DNA of 64,000 nucleotides from JAAYCI01 sp964370295 (GCA_964370295.1 CAYJIR010000001.1:1-64000), one strand, 5' to 3'; shown: positions 24,445-33,128, counted from the stretch's first letter. Notes: a model not told the origin generated them from the sequence alone. Program-made: numbers and translations.

Positions 24445-25440
24445 TTAACAGGATTCTCGGACAATTAAGGTGGGCTCCACCACATCCGTTTGAACCTGTT
24501 TTTTATTTTGCATTTGGGAAAGGAGCTGTTGTGCGCCTTTTTCCCCTAAGAGGCTGTTATGCAAGTCTAGCGTTGTCATAGTAGGGGTGGTAATCGTTCC
24601 TAAAAACGAGTTGCCATAGCCAAGAATACCAAACTGTTTGGGGATGGAAATACCACGTAGATTTAGCATTTTAATTAGGTAGGCTGCTGTTTTTTCCTCT
24701 GTTACAAACAGGGCGTCTAGCTTGCCGTTTTCTATTTCTTTTTGAAGGGTATCAACAAGAGCCGGTGATTCAATTTGTTTGTAGTACTGATGGTTTTCTG
24801 TTATGTCGCAGCGGCTGTTTTGTTGGATTGTTTTAATGAAATGGTTTAGATGGTCTTTTGGAGAATCGTAACATCCCACCGCCGTAACAAAACCAAAATG
24901 CTGATACCCGTCGGCAAGAAGCCGCTGTGCGGCTAGCTCGCCACATTTTGCATAATTTGGGTGAACCAATGAAAAGTCTAAGGCAGTGCCACCGCGGTTA
25001 ATCCATACCAGAGGAATATTAGCACGTAGAAAATGATTGATACAAAGCAGTGGTGTGTCTTGTAAATCGTAAGAAATAACAATAATGCCATCGGCACGCT
25101 GCGCATATATGTTCTTAAAAAACTGTTCTTGCGATTGCTCCTTTTTTGGTAATTCACATAGAAAGATAGAGTAGTCTTCTTTTGCCAGCACTTCACTGAT
25201 GCCTGCGGTTATTTCAGTGTAATAGAGGCTACTAATTTGAGGCAAAAGAATGGCGACCGTTTGGGTTTTTGATGTTTTTAAAGAGCGCGCAGCACGGCTG
25301 GGAACATAGGAAAGGTCTTTGATTGCATACTGAACGCGTTGTTCTGTTTCATAACTTAAAGTTAATTTGCCGTTTAGATAGCGAGACACGGCGCAAGTGC
25401 TTATCCCTGCATGTTGCGCAATTTGCTTAATGGTGCTCAT
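24445..25440 (-). CDS. LacI-family transcriptional regulator
   Basis: This 331-residue regulator has a LacI helix-turn-helix and hinge at residues 1-60 (STIKQIAQHAGISTCAVSRYLNG, YVPSRAARSLKTSKT). A periplasmic-binding-like ligand domain covers the rest (TQTVAILLPQISSLYYTEI, GYGNSFLGTITTPTMTTLDLHNSLLGEKGAQQLL). It is followed 90 bp downstream by the BMP-type binding protein, so uptake of a nucleoside or sugar-like ligand may be its target (inference). The ribosome site before the ATG is weak (GAAAGAG). A palindrome upstream may mark autoregulation. Confidence 0.88.
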   Translation of the reverse strand: MSTIKQIAQHAGISTCAVSRYLNGKLTLSYETEQRVQYAIKDLSYVPSRAARSLKTSKTQTVAILLPQISSLYYTEITAGISEVLAKEDYSIFLCELPKKEQSQEQFFKNIYAQRADGIIVISYDLQDTPLLCINHFLRANIPLVWINRGGTALDFSLVHPNYAKCGELAAQRLLADGYQHFGFVTAVGCYDSPKDHLNHFIKTIQQNSRCDITENHQYYKQIESPALVDTLQKEIENGKLDALFVTEEKTAAYLIKMLNLRGISIPKQFGILGYGNSFLGTITTPTMTTLDLHNSLLGEKGAQQLLSQMQNKKQVQTDVVEPTLIVRESC

Positions 25441-25459
25441 TGTATTTATACTCTTTCTT

Positions 25460-25473
25460 GTTAATCGGTTTAC
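25460..25473 (-). promoter_or_regulatory. Candidate LacI-type operator
   Basis: GTTAATCGGTTTAC is an imperfect palindrome with the central CG typical of LacI-family operators, 20 bp before the regulator start. A related half (TTCGATTGGTTAAC) lies before the BMP gene at 24382-24395. Confidence 0.35.
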
Positions 25474-26024
25474 TTAAAATAATATATAAAGATGAAAGGT
25501 CTTTATGGGTATTTGGAGTCATAATGTTTTTAGTCTCTTTGCAAAAGAATCAAAATTTGTAAAGCTATAAATAAACTGTGCATATAGTTAGTTAATTGAT
25601 TTACCACATATTTTAACAAAATAGTAAAAATCACAATTTCATAACAAGTAATTTAACACAATAGATAAATGCTGTCAAGTAAAATAAATAACTTTATTCA
25701 TTTTGTACAATTTTTTTCGTGACTTTTTACATCGATACATAGACGGTAAAAATTTAGAAAATAGTCCATAAGGAATTAATGTGTTGAGCTTTCTTAAGGG
25801 ATTAAGCCACCAGGGCAAAGAGGATATCTGTATGGAGCGCACCACTTGTGTTATAAGAGCTTTTGCTGCCTATATTTGTTTTGTAAACTTTTTATATATC
25901 CGCAGATAGCAAACCATGCATCCAGACAACATGCAATGCTGTATCAGCCACATAGCGGTGTAGATTAGTTTATTGCAAAAGAAGCTTATATAGTAGTAAA
26001 AATGAACACTTGAAAGGATAGCTT

Positions 26025-26041
26025 TTTACAAGAACTTTACA
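26025..26041 (+). promoter_or_regulatory. Candidate PhoP/PhoB box
   Basis: TTTACA-N5-TTTACA (26025-26030 and 26036-26041) is a direct repeat with the 11-bp period of Gram-positive Pho boxes (TTNACA units). It lies 94 bp before pstS, with a -10-like GATACT at 26061. The PhoB/PhoR pair encoded at the end of this operon would bind here under phosphate limitation. Confidence 0.55.
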
Positions 26042-26134
26042 AAAACAGGTGCTCTATTTTGATACTGGCTTGATAGAATTTGTCTTGCAACAGAGAAATC
26101 AAAACATGAAGTAAAGACAAAAGGAGCTTATCGT

Positions 26135-27079
26135 ATGAAAAAGTTTATCAGCCTATTAAGTGCTTCGGCATTGGCCGTGGCCCTGTTGACCGCCTGTGGT
26201 GGTACAGCCGAAGAATCCACCGCAGAGGGTGCTGCCTCCGAGGCCACTGTGTCTGAAGGCGCAGCAGAGAGTGCTGCCGCCGGGGATTTTGATAATGCCG
26301 CATTGATTACTGTGGTTTCCCGTGAAGAGGGCAGTGGTACGCGTGGTGCTTTTGTAGAGTTAATTGGTGTGGAAGAAGAACAAGCAGACGGCAGTATGAT
26401 GGACATGACGACCCTAGATGCGGTGGTAGTGAACGGCACCTCCGTGGTGATGACAACCGTAGCGGGCGACCCCTACGCCATCGGCTATATCTCTTTAGGT
26501 TCTTTAGACGACACCGTAAAGGCCCTGCAGGTGGACGGTGTGGATGCAACATCCGAAAACATTGCAAGCGGAGACTACACCATCAGTCGTCCCTTTAACA
26601 TTGCCACAAATGGCGAAGCAAGCCCTACTGCACAAGATTTTATCGATTTCATCTTAGCAGATGAGGGCCAGGCCATTGTTAGTGAAAATGGCTACATTCC
26701 CTTAGAAGGCACAGGTGCTTACGCAGGTGCCGGTGATGCCGAGGGCAAAATCGTGGTAGCGGGTTCCACCTCGGTTTCTCCTGTGATGGAAAAATTGCAA
26801 GAGGCCTATATTGCCCTTAACCCAAATGTGGAAATTGAAATTCAGGCCACAGGTTCGTCCTCGGGCATGACGGCTGCTATCGATGGGGTGTGTGACATTG
26901 GTATGGCATCGCGTGAATTGAAAGATAGCGAAATAGAAGCTGGGCTTACCCCCACTGTGATTGCTTTGGACGGCATTGCAATGGTGGTAAACAATGAGAA
27001 CCCACTTTCCAACATCACTCCGGATCAAATTCGCTCCATCTACCTGGGCGAAGCTACCAATTGGGATGCAATAGCATAA
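26135..27079 (+). CDS. pstS: Phosphate-binding lipoprotein PstS, circularly permuted
   Basis: This is a 314-residue lipoprotein with lipobox LLTACGG and an Ala/Glu/Ser linker to about residue 50. The binding fold is in reversed order. Residues about 57-195 hold the part that is normally second (ITVVSREEGSGTRGAF, DPYAIGYISLGSL, DFIDFILADEGQAIV, NGYIPL). Residues about 205-314 hold the part that is normally first (IVVAGSTSVSPVMEKLQEAY, GMTAAIDGVCDIGMASREL, ALDGIAMVVNNENPLSNIT, IYLGEATNWDAIA). The protein stops exactly where the canonical one would run on into the VVxREEGSGTR segment. AAAGGAG precedes the ATG. It heads the pst operon. Both phosphate-binding half sites are kept. Confidence 0.9.
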   Translation: MKKFISLLSASALAVALLTACGGTAEESTAEGAASEATVSEGAAESAAAGDFDNAALITVVSREEGSGTRGAFVELIGVEEEQADGSMMDMTTLDAVVVNGTSVVMTTVAGDPYAIGYISLGSLDDTVKALQVDGVDATSENIASGDYTISRPFNIATNGEASPTAQDFIDFILADEGQAIVSENGYIPLEGTGAYAGAGDAEGKIVVAGSTSVSPVMEKLQEAYIALNPNVEIEIQATGSSSGMTAAIDGVCDIGMASRELKDSEIEAGLTPTVIALDGIAMVVNNENPLSNITPDQIRSIYLGEATNWDAIA

Positions 27080-27122
27080 AGAAGAGCAAGAATAAAATAG
27101 ACTCCTGCGTTTTGGAGCTACT

Positions 27123-27171
27123 GAATGCCTGCTGAATAAATTCCGAAGGACTTTCTTCAACAGGCATGATT
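27123..27171 (+). repeat. Minimal copy E of the dispersed repeat, inside the pst operon
   Basis: AATGCCTGCTGAATAAA and the imperfect inverse TTCTTCAACAGGCATGA are the family ends with about 15 bp between them, so this copy holds none of the inner hairpins. It lies between pstS and pstC. Confidence 0.6.
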
Positions 27172-27175
27172 TATA

Positions 27176-27199
27176 TCGGGTGGGCAAGGGCCCGCCCGA
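27176..27199 (+). terminator. Hairpin between pstS and pstC (attenuator or mRNA 3' stabiliser)
   Basis: TCGGGTGGGC and GCCCGCCCGA form a 10-bp stem with a four-base loop, followed by AATTTTGG, which is not a full T-run. Together with repeat copy E it could raise pstS expression relative to pstCAB. Confidence 0.55.
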
Positions 27200-27236
27200 A
27201 ATTTTGGTTATTTGTTTAATAAAGGAGTAAAGATGT

Positions 27237-28094
27237 ATGCATAAAACGCGCGAAAAAACGATGCGTCTCGTGTTTTTAATGGCGGCTTGTGCTTGTATTT
27301 TGGCCATTGCCCTCATCTGTGTATTTTTGTTTGCGGGTGGCGTTCCGGCCATGGTAGAAATTGGCTTGTTTGATTTTCTTTTGGGAACGCAGTGGCGTCC
27401 CGGTAACGACATGTATGGCATTTTTCCAATGATTTTGGGAAGTATTTATGTCACGATTGGCGCTTTAGTAGTGGGGGTGCCGGCCGGGCTTTTTACCGCT
27501 GTTTATTTGGCGCGTTTTTGCCCAAAAGGTATCTATCGCTTTTTGCGCCCTATGGTAGAACTTTTGGCGGGCATACCTTCGGTGGTATATGGTTTTTTTG
27601 GATTGGTGATGATGGTGCCCCTGGTGCGAGCCATCAGTGACAACCGCAGCAATGGGCTTTCCATTGTAACGGCATCTATTCTGCTGGGTATTATGATTTT
27701 GCCCACGGTGATTACCGTGAGCGAAAGTGCCTTACGTGCCGTTCCGGATTTCTATTATGAAGGTGCTTTGGCACTGGGGGCCACCGAAGAACGGAGCATG
27801 TTTTTTGTGGTGTTGCCTGCCGCGCGAAGTGGTATAATTGCCGCCGTGGTTTTGGGGATAGGACGGGCTATTGGCGAGGCTATGGCCGTGGTGATGGTGC
27901 TGGGCAACCAGCCGCGGATACCCAGCAGCATTTGGCAGGGTGCGCGCACCTTAACGGCCAATATTGTTTTGGAAATGGGTTATGCCGCCGATTTACACAG
28001 AGAGGCCCTGATAGCAACGGGTGTGGTGCTGTTTGTTTTTATTCTGATTATTAATTTTACAGTGAGCTTGCTTAGAAAGGGGGATGCTTCTTGA
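27237..28094 (+). CDS. pstC: Phosphate ABC transporter permease PstC
   Basis: This 285-residue inner-membrane permease has about six transmembrane segments. It carries the PstC-type FDFLLGTQWRPGNDMYGIFPMILGSIYVT after the first helix, LLAGIPSVVYGFFGL near residue 118 and the EAA loop YEGALALGATEERSMFFVVLPAARSG near 177, which contacts PstB. AAAGGAG lies nine bases before the ATG. Its stop overlaps the pstA TTG start (TTGA at 28091-28094). It forms the membrane channel with PstA. Confidence 0.95.
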   Translation: MHKTREKTMRLVFLMAACACILAIALICVFLFAGGVPAMVEIGLFDFLLGTQWRPGNDMYGIFPMILGSIYVTIGALVVGVPAGLFTAVYLARFCPKGIYRFLRPMVELLAGIPSVVYGFFGLVMMVPLVRAISDNRSNGLSIVTASILLGIMILPTVITVSESALRAVPDFYYEGALALGATEERSMFFVVLPAARSGIIAAVVLGIGRAIGEAMAVVMVLGNQPRIPSSIWQGARTLTANIVLEMGYAADLHREALIATGVVLFVFILIINFTVSLLRKGDAS

Positions 28095-28948
28095 GAAAAA
28101 CACGGTTTTTAACTTTATCCTTCTCTTCTAAAATTTTGTTTGTGCTAACACGATTGGGCACACTGTTTACCTTGTCTGCCTTTTTAGTTTTGGTGGGATA
28201 CATTCTAATACAAGGGGTGCCACATATTTCTCCTTCTTTGTTTTCGCTAGAATATACCTCAGAAAATGTGTCGTTGTTGCCTGCGTTAATTAACACTCTT
28301 ATTATGACAGTATTCGCCTTGGTAATCGCCGTGCCATTGGGTATATTTTCTGCTATATATTTGGTGGAATATGCAGGCAAAGGCAATAAATTTGTGGCGG
28401 TTGTGCGTGCGGCGGCAGAAACACTTTCGGGCATACCATCTATTGTATACGGTCTGTTTGGACTTTTGTTCTTTGTTACGGCACTGGGGTTTAGTTTCTC
28501 CCTTGTGGCCGGTGCGCTTACCTTGGCTATTATGATACTTCCTTTGATTATGCGCACCACCGAAGAAGCGCTAAAAAGCGTACCCGACTCTTTTAGAGAG
28601 GGCAGTTTTGGCCTTGGTGCAGGCAAGCTGCGCACCATTTTTCGTATCGTGCTGCCTGCTGCTGTGCCGGGGATTTTGGCCGGCGTCATTTTGGCGGTGG
28701 GGCGCATAGTGGGGGAAACCGCGGCTTTGATTTACACGGCAGGTACGGTAGCAGATGTGCCAAACAGCCTTATGGGATCGGGACGTACCTTAAGTGTGCA
28801 CATGTATATGCTCTCCAGTGAGGGTTTGCACGTGGATGAGGCCTATGCCACGGCGGTGGTGCTATTGGTTTTGGTGTTGGGCATCAATATGGGTTCGGCT
28901 TGGATAGCCAGGAAAATTAGTAAGAGTGCGGGAGGCAGTGATGTCTAA
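28091..28948 (+). CDS. pstA: Phosphate ABC transporter permease PstA
   Basis: This 285-residue permease is the partner of PstC. It has six predicted membrane segments, the family-typical LPALINTLIMTVFALVIAVPLGIFSAIYLVEYAG, the AETLSGIPSIVYGLFGLLFF loop near residue 115 and the EAA motif REGSFGLGAGKLRTIFRIVLPAAVPG near 175. The start is a TTG that overlaps the pstC stop by 4 bp and has AAAGGGGG upstream. The 3' end overlaps pstB by 8 bp. Length and order are standard. Confidence 0.94.
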   Translation: MRKTRFLTLSFSSKILFVLTRLGTLFTLSAFLVLVGYILIQGVPHISPSLFSLEYTSENVSLLPALINTLIMTVFALVIAVPLGIFSAIYLVEYAGKGNKFVAVVRAAAETLSGIPSIVYGLFGLLFFVTALGFSFSLVAGALTLAIMILPLIMRTTEEALKSVPDSFREGSFGLGAGKLRTIFRIVLPAAVPGILAGVILAVGRIVGETAALIYTAGTVADVPNSLMGSGRTLSVHMYMLSSEGLHVDEAYATAVVLLVLVLGINMGSAWIARKISKSAGGSDV

Positions 28949-29693
28949 ATTTGAAATTCGCGACCTAGATTTGTATTATAAAGACTTTAAGGCTTTACAC
29001 AATGTGAACATCAACATAAAACCCACAGAGATTACGGCGTTGATTGGGCCGTCTGGCTGCGGGAAGTCAACTTTGTTAAAATGTTTAAATCGAATGAATG
29101 ACTTGGTAGAAGGTTGCCGCATTGAAGGTTCTGTTTTGCTGGATGGAAAGGATATCTACAGTGCACAAACCGATGTGAATGAACTGCGTAAGCAGGTGGG
29201 TATGGTGTTTCAAAAACCAAATCCCTTTCCAATGAGCATCTATGATAATATTGCGTTTGGCCCACGTACACACGGTGTGAAGAATCGCTCTAAACTGGAT
29301 GAAATTGTAGAGCGCTCTTTGAGAAATGCTGCTATTTGGGAAGAAACAAAAGATCGCTTAAAGAAAAGCGCCTTGGGCTTGTCTGGTGGGCAACAACAAC
29401 GTCTTTGCATTGCGCGTGCTTTGGCCGTGGAGCCGCAAGTGCTTTTAATGGATGAACCCACCAGTGCCTTAGATCCAATTTCCACTTTAAAAATTGAAGA
29501 TCTTGCGGTAGAATTAAAGAAGAACTATACCATTATCATGGTGACACATAATATGCAACAAGCGGCACGCATCTCAGACAAAACCGCGTTTTTCCTGCTG
29601 GGTGAGATGGTGGAGTATGACGAAACAGAAACCATTTTCTCGGTGCCGAAAGACCAAAGGACAGAAGATTATATCACAGGGAGGTTTGGTTAA
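28941..29693 (+). CDS. pstB: Phosphate ABC transporter ATP-binding protein PstB
   Basis: This 250-residue ABC ATPase shows Walker A GPSGCGKST near residue 36, a Q-loop in VGMVFQKPNPFPMSIYDN, the signature LSGGQQQRLCIARAL near 150 and Walker B VLLMDEPTSALDP, then the H-loop in VTHNMQQA. The PFPMSIYDN segment is typical of PstB. The ATG at 28941 has GGGAGG directly upstream; a GTG at 28926 is less likely. It overlaps pstA by 8 bp and phoU by one base (TAATG). Confidence 0.96.
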   Translation: MSKFEIRDLDLYYKDFKALHNVNINIKPTEITALIGPSGCGKSTLLKCLNRMNDLVEGCRIEGSVLLDGKDIYSAQTDVNELRKQVGMVFQKPNPFPMSIYDNIAFGPRTHGVKNRSKLDEIVERSLRNAAIWEETKDRLKKSALGLSGGQQQRLCIARALAVEPQVLLMDEPTSALDPISTLKIEDLAVELKKNYTIIMVTHNMQQAARISDKTAFFLLGEMVEYDETETIFSVPKDQRTEDYITGRFG

Positions 29694-30355
29694 TGAGAAA
29701 TCGCTTCGATGCAGAAATTACCCATTTGCATACGGCCATCATAGAGATGGGGGCTCTGTGCGAATCGGCTATAGCCAATGCCACCAAGGCGCTGTTGGAG
29801 CATAAGACAGAGAATGCAACCAGTGCCGAGTTGGCACAAGAAGACATACGTGCGCGGCAACATCAAATAGAAAATATGTGCTATAATTTATTATTGCGTC
29901 AACAGCCGGTGGCAAAAGATTTGCGTAAAGTGTCGTCGTCGCTGAAAATCATCACAGATATGGAGCGCATTGGAGACCAAGCAGCTGATATTGCAGAAAT
30001 TGCCTCCCTGGGAAATGTGGATAGCAGCTTGGAAAGCGATATCACAAAACAAATGGCCATAGAAACCATTGGCATGGTAACCGAGTGTATCGATGCCTAT
30101 GTAAGGGCCGATGTAAGTTTGGCACGAAAAGTGATAGAGCATGATGATGTAGTAGACCAATTGTTCGATAGGCAAAAGAAATATTTGGGCGAGCGTTTAA
30201 GCGGTTTTCCGCATCAGGCAGAAGGTATTATAGATTTGTTGATGGTTTCTAAACACATGGAGCGCATGGCAGACCATGCCGTGAATATAGCCAAGTGGGT
30301 GTTTTTTTCCGTTACGGGTAATTATTATGATTTTCAAGACGAAGCCGGAGTATAA
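29693..30355 (+). CDS. phoU: Phosphate signalling protein PhoU
   Basis: This 220-residue all-helical protein has two PhoU repeats (residues about 10-105 and 115-205). The metal-binding type motif ERIGDQAADIAE near residue 98 is echoed by ERMADHAVNIAK near 200. It links PstSCAB transport state to the PhoR kinase. The ATG shares a base with the pstB stop, and AGGGAGG lies upstream. The response regulator begins two bases after its stop. Confidence 0.95.
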   Translation: MRNRFDAEITHLHTAIIEMGALCESAIANATKALLEHKTENATSAELAQEDIRARQHQIENMCYNLLLRQQPVAKDLRKVSSSLKIITDMERIGDQAADIAEIASLGNVDSSLESDITKQMAIETIGMVTECIDAYVRADVSLARKVIEHDDVVDQLFDRQKKYLGERLSGFPHQAEGIIDLLMVSKHMERMADHAVNIAKWVFFSVTGNYYDFQDEAGV

Positions 30356-30357
30356 AT

Positions 30358-31041
30358 ATGTTGATTTATCTTGTGGAAGACGAAGAAAATATCCGCGAGC
30401 TGGTGGTGTATACACTGTGTGCCAGTGGGTTTGAGGCGCGCGGATTTTCTTGTGCCGAAGATTTTTACGAAGCCTTGCAAGGGGAAGTGCCGCATTTGGT
30501 TTTGCTGGATATTATGCTGCCGGGGGAAGATGGCCTTTGTATTTTGCGCCACTTACGTGCAGAGCTTAAAACCCAAAACTTGCCGGTGATTTTGCTTACG
30601 GCCAAAGATACAGAATATGACAAAGTGGTGGGGCTGGATGCCGGAGCAGACGATTATGTGGCAAAGCCGTTTGGCATGATGGAATTGGTCTCCAGGGTGC
30701 GTGCCCTACTGCGCCGCAGCGGGCAAAAGCTGCAAGAAGAGCAGGGCTTGCAGGCGGGGAACATTGTGCTTAACCGCGAAAAACATAAGGTGTTCGTGGG
30801 CGAAACCGCACTGAGTTTAACACGCAAAGAATTTGAATTATTACAGCTTTTTTTGGAAAATCCGGGCATAGTGTTTTCTAGAGACCAGCTCTTACAAAAG
30901 GTATGGGGCTATGATTACGAGGGCGAAACCAGAACAGTGGACGTACATATACGTTCTTTGCGCCAAAAATTAGGGCTGGAAGCCGATCGCGTGGAAACGG
31001 TGCGAGGTGTTGGCTATCGACTGGGGGAAGACGCAAAATGA
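30358..31041 (+). CDS. phoB: OmpR-family response regulator, PhoB/PhoP type
   Basis: This 227-residue regulator has a receiver domain (1-118) with acidic pocket VEDEEN, phosphorylation Asp in LVLLDIMLPGEDG near residue 54, and the conserved Lys in DDYVAKPFGMMEL. A winged-helix DNA-binding domain follows (about 130-225, LTRKEFELLQLFLENPGIVFSRDQLL, RTVDVHIRSLRQKLG, VRGVGYRLG). It should bind the TTTACA repeats before pstS. It begins two bases after phoU and overlaps the kinase gene (ATGA). Confidence 0.94.
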   Translation: MLIYLVEDEENIRELVVYTLCASGFEARGFSCAEDFYEALQGEVPHLVLLDIMLPGEDGLCILRHLRAELKTQNLPVILLTAKDTEYDKVVGLDAGADDYVAKPFGMMELVSRVRALLRRSGQKLQEEQGLQAGNIVLNREKHKVFVGETALSLTRKEFELLQLFLENPGIVFSRDQLLQKVWGYDYEGETRTVDVHIRSLRQKLGLEADRVETVRGVGYRLGEDAK

Positions 31042-32708
31042 GAAAAAGAATTTTTGCCAGCATTGTATTGGTGGCTTTGCTTAGCATGTTGCTTTTGTCG
31101 GCCGGGGTGGTGGCTGTGGTATACAACCGAGATACCACACAGGGCCAGGCGAACTTACAATCAGATATTCAATATATGAGTGCGGGCTATGAAACAGGTG
31201 GTCTTGGCTACTTGCAGGATGTTCGCGGTTATCAAGGGCGCATCACCCTTATTGCACAGGATGGGGAGGTTTTGTCGGATAACCGGTCCGATGCTGCGGC
31301 TATGGACAACCATCAAGACCGCCCGGAGGTGGTGCAGGCCAGAGAGACCGGTACGGGGCAGTCTCAGCGACAAAGCGATACCTTGGGCGAGCGAACTTTG
31401 TATTATGCCATGCTTTTGGAAGATGGCAATGTGCTTCGTTTGTCTGTGGAATTAAATAGCATTGTGAGCAACAGTTTGGCTTTATTGCCTTGGCTTCTTC
31501 CGGTGGTGCTGGTGGTGTTGGTGGTGTCGGCTTTTTTGGCAAAACGTCTTACACAGGGCATATTAAAGCCTTTGCAGGAAATGGATTTGGATTCGCCCTT
31601 GGAGAATGGCGTGTATGAAGAAATTTCGCCTATAGTGCGGCGTATTTCCAGCCAAAAAGAACAACTGTTACGCAAAGCGGAAGAACTTGCCAAACAGCAG
31701 GAAGAGTTTGGCAGTGTGATACAAAACATGGATGAGGGCCTTATATTGATAGATCATGAGGGCACGGTGCAAACTGTGAACCAAAGTGCTTGTGGCATCT
31801 TAAATATTCCTCAAGATGCACGCAATAAGCCCTTGGTGTCCTTAAATCGTGACCTTGCGTTGCAGAAGGCAGCGCGAGAAGCGGGTGAGGGCAAGCGCAC
31901 CGTTCAGGAATTATTGGTACAAGGACGACGCTATCGCTTGGTGGCAAGCCCTGTGCGGAGCATAGGGGAGGAAACAGGAGCGGTGCTATTGCTTATGGAC
32001 GATACAGAGCGTCTGGAGGCAGAGCAAACACGCCGCGAATTTTCGGCCAATGTATCACACGAATTAAAAACCCCACTCACATCTATTTCGGGCTATGCCG
32101 AAATCATCCGAAATGGCTTGGTTCAGCCGGGGGATGTGTGCGAGTTTGCCGGAAAAATTTATGACGAAGCGGCGAGGCTGATAGCCTTGGTGGAAGATAT
32201 TTTGCAGCTTTCGCGTTTGGATGAAAAAGAATGGCCACAGGAAGAGGAACCCATAGAGTTATTGGCTTTGGCCAAAGAAGTGGTAAATACTTTGCAAGAA
32301 AAAGCAAGCAAAAAGGGGGTTGAGCTGGAAGTTATAGGCGACCCGGTTACCATGCAAGGCATTGGGAGCGTGTTACACGAAGTGATGTATAATTTAACAG
32401 ACAACGCCATACGATATAACCATGAAAGTGGATTTGTACGAATTTATGTAGAAAAAGATAATAATGAAGCAGTTCTACGTGTGGAAGATAGCGGAATTGG
32501 TATAGATGCGACGCATCAAGTGCGTGTGTTTGAGCGTTTTTACCGTGTGGATAAAAGTCATTCCCGCCAAAGCGGTGGCACCGGATTGGGGCTTGCCATT
32601 GTAAAGAGAGGTGTTTTGTTCCATAACGGGCAAGTATCTTTGGAAAGCACCTTCGGAAAGGGAAGTGCGTTCACCATCCGTTTGCCCCTAGAGGATGCCG
32701 GCATGTAG
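31038..32708 (+). CDS. phoR: PAS-containing sensor histidine kinase, PhoR type
   Basis: This 556-residue membrane kinase has a first TM segment at about 8-28, an extracellular part (30-145), a second TM (about 150-170), a linker and a PAS domain (about 225-320, VIQNMDEGLILIDHEG). The HisKA domain with H box FSANVSHELKTPLTSISGYAE near residue 338 and the HATPase domain (N box EVMYNLTDNAIRYN, G1 VEDSGIGID, G2 GGTGLGLAIVKRG) complete it. It phosphorylates the PhoB-like regulator encoded just before it, with which it overlaps by 4 bp. It is the last gene of the operon. Confidence 0.94.
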   Translation: MRKRIFASIVLVALLSMLLLSAGVVAVVYNRDTTQGQANLQSDIQYMSAGYETGGLGYLQDVRGYQGRITLIAQDGEVLSDNRSDAAAMDNHQDRPEVVQARETGTGQSQRQSDTLGERTLYYAMLLEDGNVLRLSVELNSIVSNSLALLPWLLPVVLVVLVVSAFLAKRLTQGILKPLQEMDLDSPLENGVYEEISPIVRRISSQKEQLLRKAEELAKQQEEFGSVIQNMDEGLILIDHEGTVQTVNQSACGILNIPQDARNKPLVSLNRDLALQKAAREAGEGKRTVQELLVQGRRYRLVASPVRSIGEETGAVLLLMDDTERLEAEQTRREFSANVSHELKTPLTSISGYAEIIRNGLVQPGDVCEFAGKIYDEAARLIALVEDILQLSRLDEKEWPQEEEPIELLALAKEVVNTLQEKASKKGVELEVIGDPVTMQGIGSVLHEVMYNLTDNAIRYNHESGFVRIYVEKDNNEAVLRVEDSGIGIDATHQVRVFERFYRVDKSHSRQSGGTGLGLAIVKRGVLFHNGQVSLESTFGKGSAFTIRLPLEDAGM

Positions 32709-32727
32709 GGATCCCTTTGCAACATGC

Positions 32728-32775
32728 AAACCTGCGCCGCCATGCGGCCTGTGCGGTTTTGTGTGTTGTTTTTTT
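32728..32775 (+). terminator. Probable terminator of the pst-pho operon
   Basis: AAACCTGC-GCCGC-CAT-GCGGC-CTGTGCGGTTT folds as a stem with an inner loop and is followed by a T-rich tract ending in seven T. It lies 20 bp after the phoR stop. Confidence 0.65.
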
Positions 32776-32890
32776 GTGCAAAGCTTTTCCATAAAAGGGT
32801 GAAAATGTGCATTCGTCGCCTATCGGTCGCCCTGTTTGCTGTGTGCAAAAAAATAGAGTTTTATTGCAATTAAAAAGTGAGCCCTGTTAG

Positions 32891-33048
32891 TTAATGCCCG
32901 CTGAACAAACCAAAAACGACATATAAAAATTTAAAATTGTCGTTTTTGATTTGGGAAAGTGCAAGGGTTTTTCCCTGTTTTACACAAAAACCTTGCACCG
33001 CTGTGGGGTCGAATGAGCCCCACAGGGGTTTATTCAGTAGGTATTAGT
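32891..33048 (-). repeat. Dispersed hairpin-chain repeat, copy D (shortened, reversed)
   Basis: The family ends TTAATGCCCGCTGAACAAA and TTTATTCAGTAGGTATTA enclose, in reverse order to copies A-C, three hairpins: AAAAACGACA/TGTCGTTTTT, GTGCAAGG/CCTTGCAC and CTGTGGGG/CCCCACAG. The three middle modules of copy B are absent. The base changes in the arms keep the pairing. It lies between the phoR and folC ends. Confidence 0.8.
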
Positions 33049-33128
33049 TACAAAGCTCACTTTAGTTTATGCTATTGTCCAAACCTTGGGGGTATTTCAC
33101 ATAGGCTGTGTTTTTAATTCGTTTTAGT

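Larger units (their letters stand above)
25441..26134. other. 694-bp AT-rich intergenic region before the pst operon
   Basis: No reading frame with a ribosome site and no RNA fold that I recognise lies here, apart from the candidate LacI operator near its left end and the Pho box near its right end. The 25520-25780 part is very AT-rich. Confidence 0.6.
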
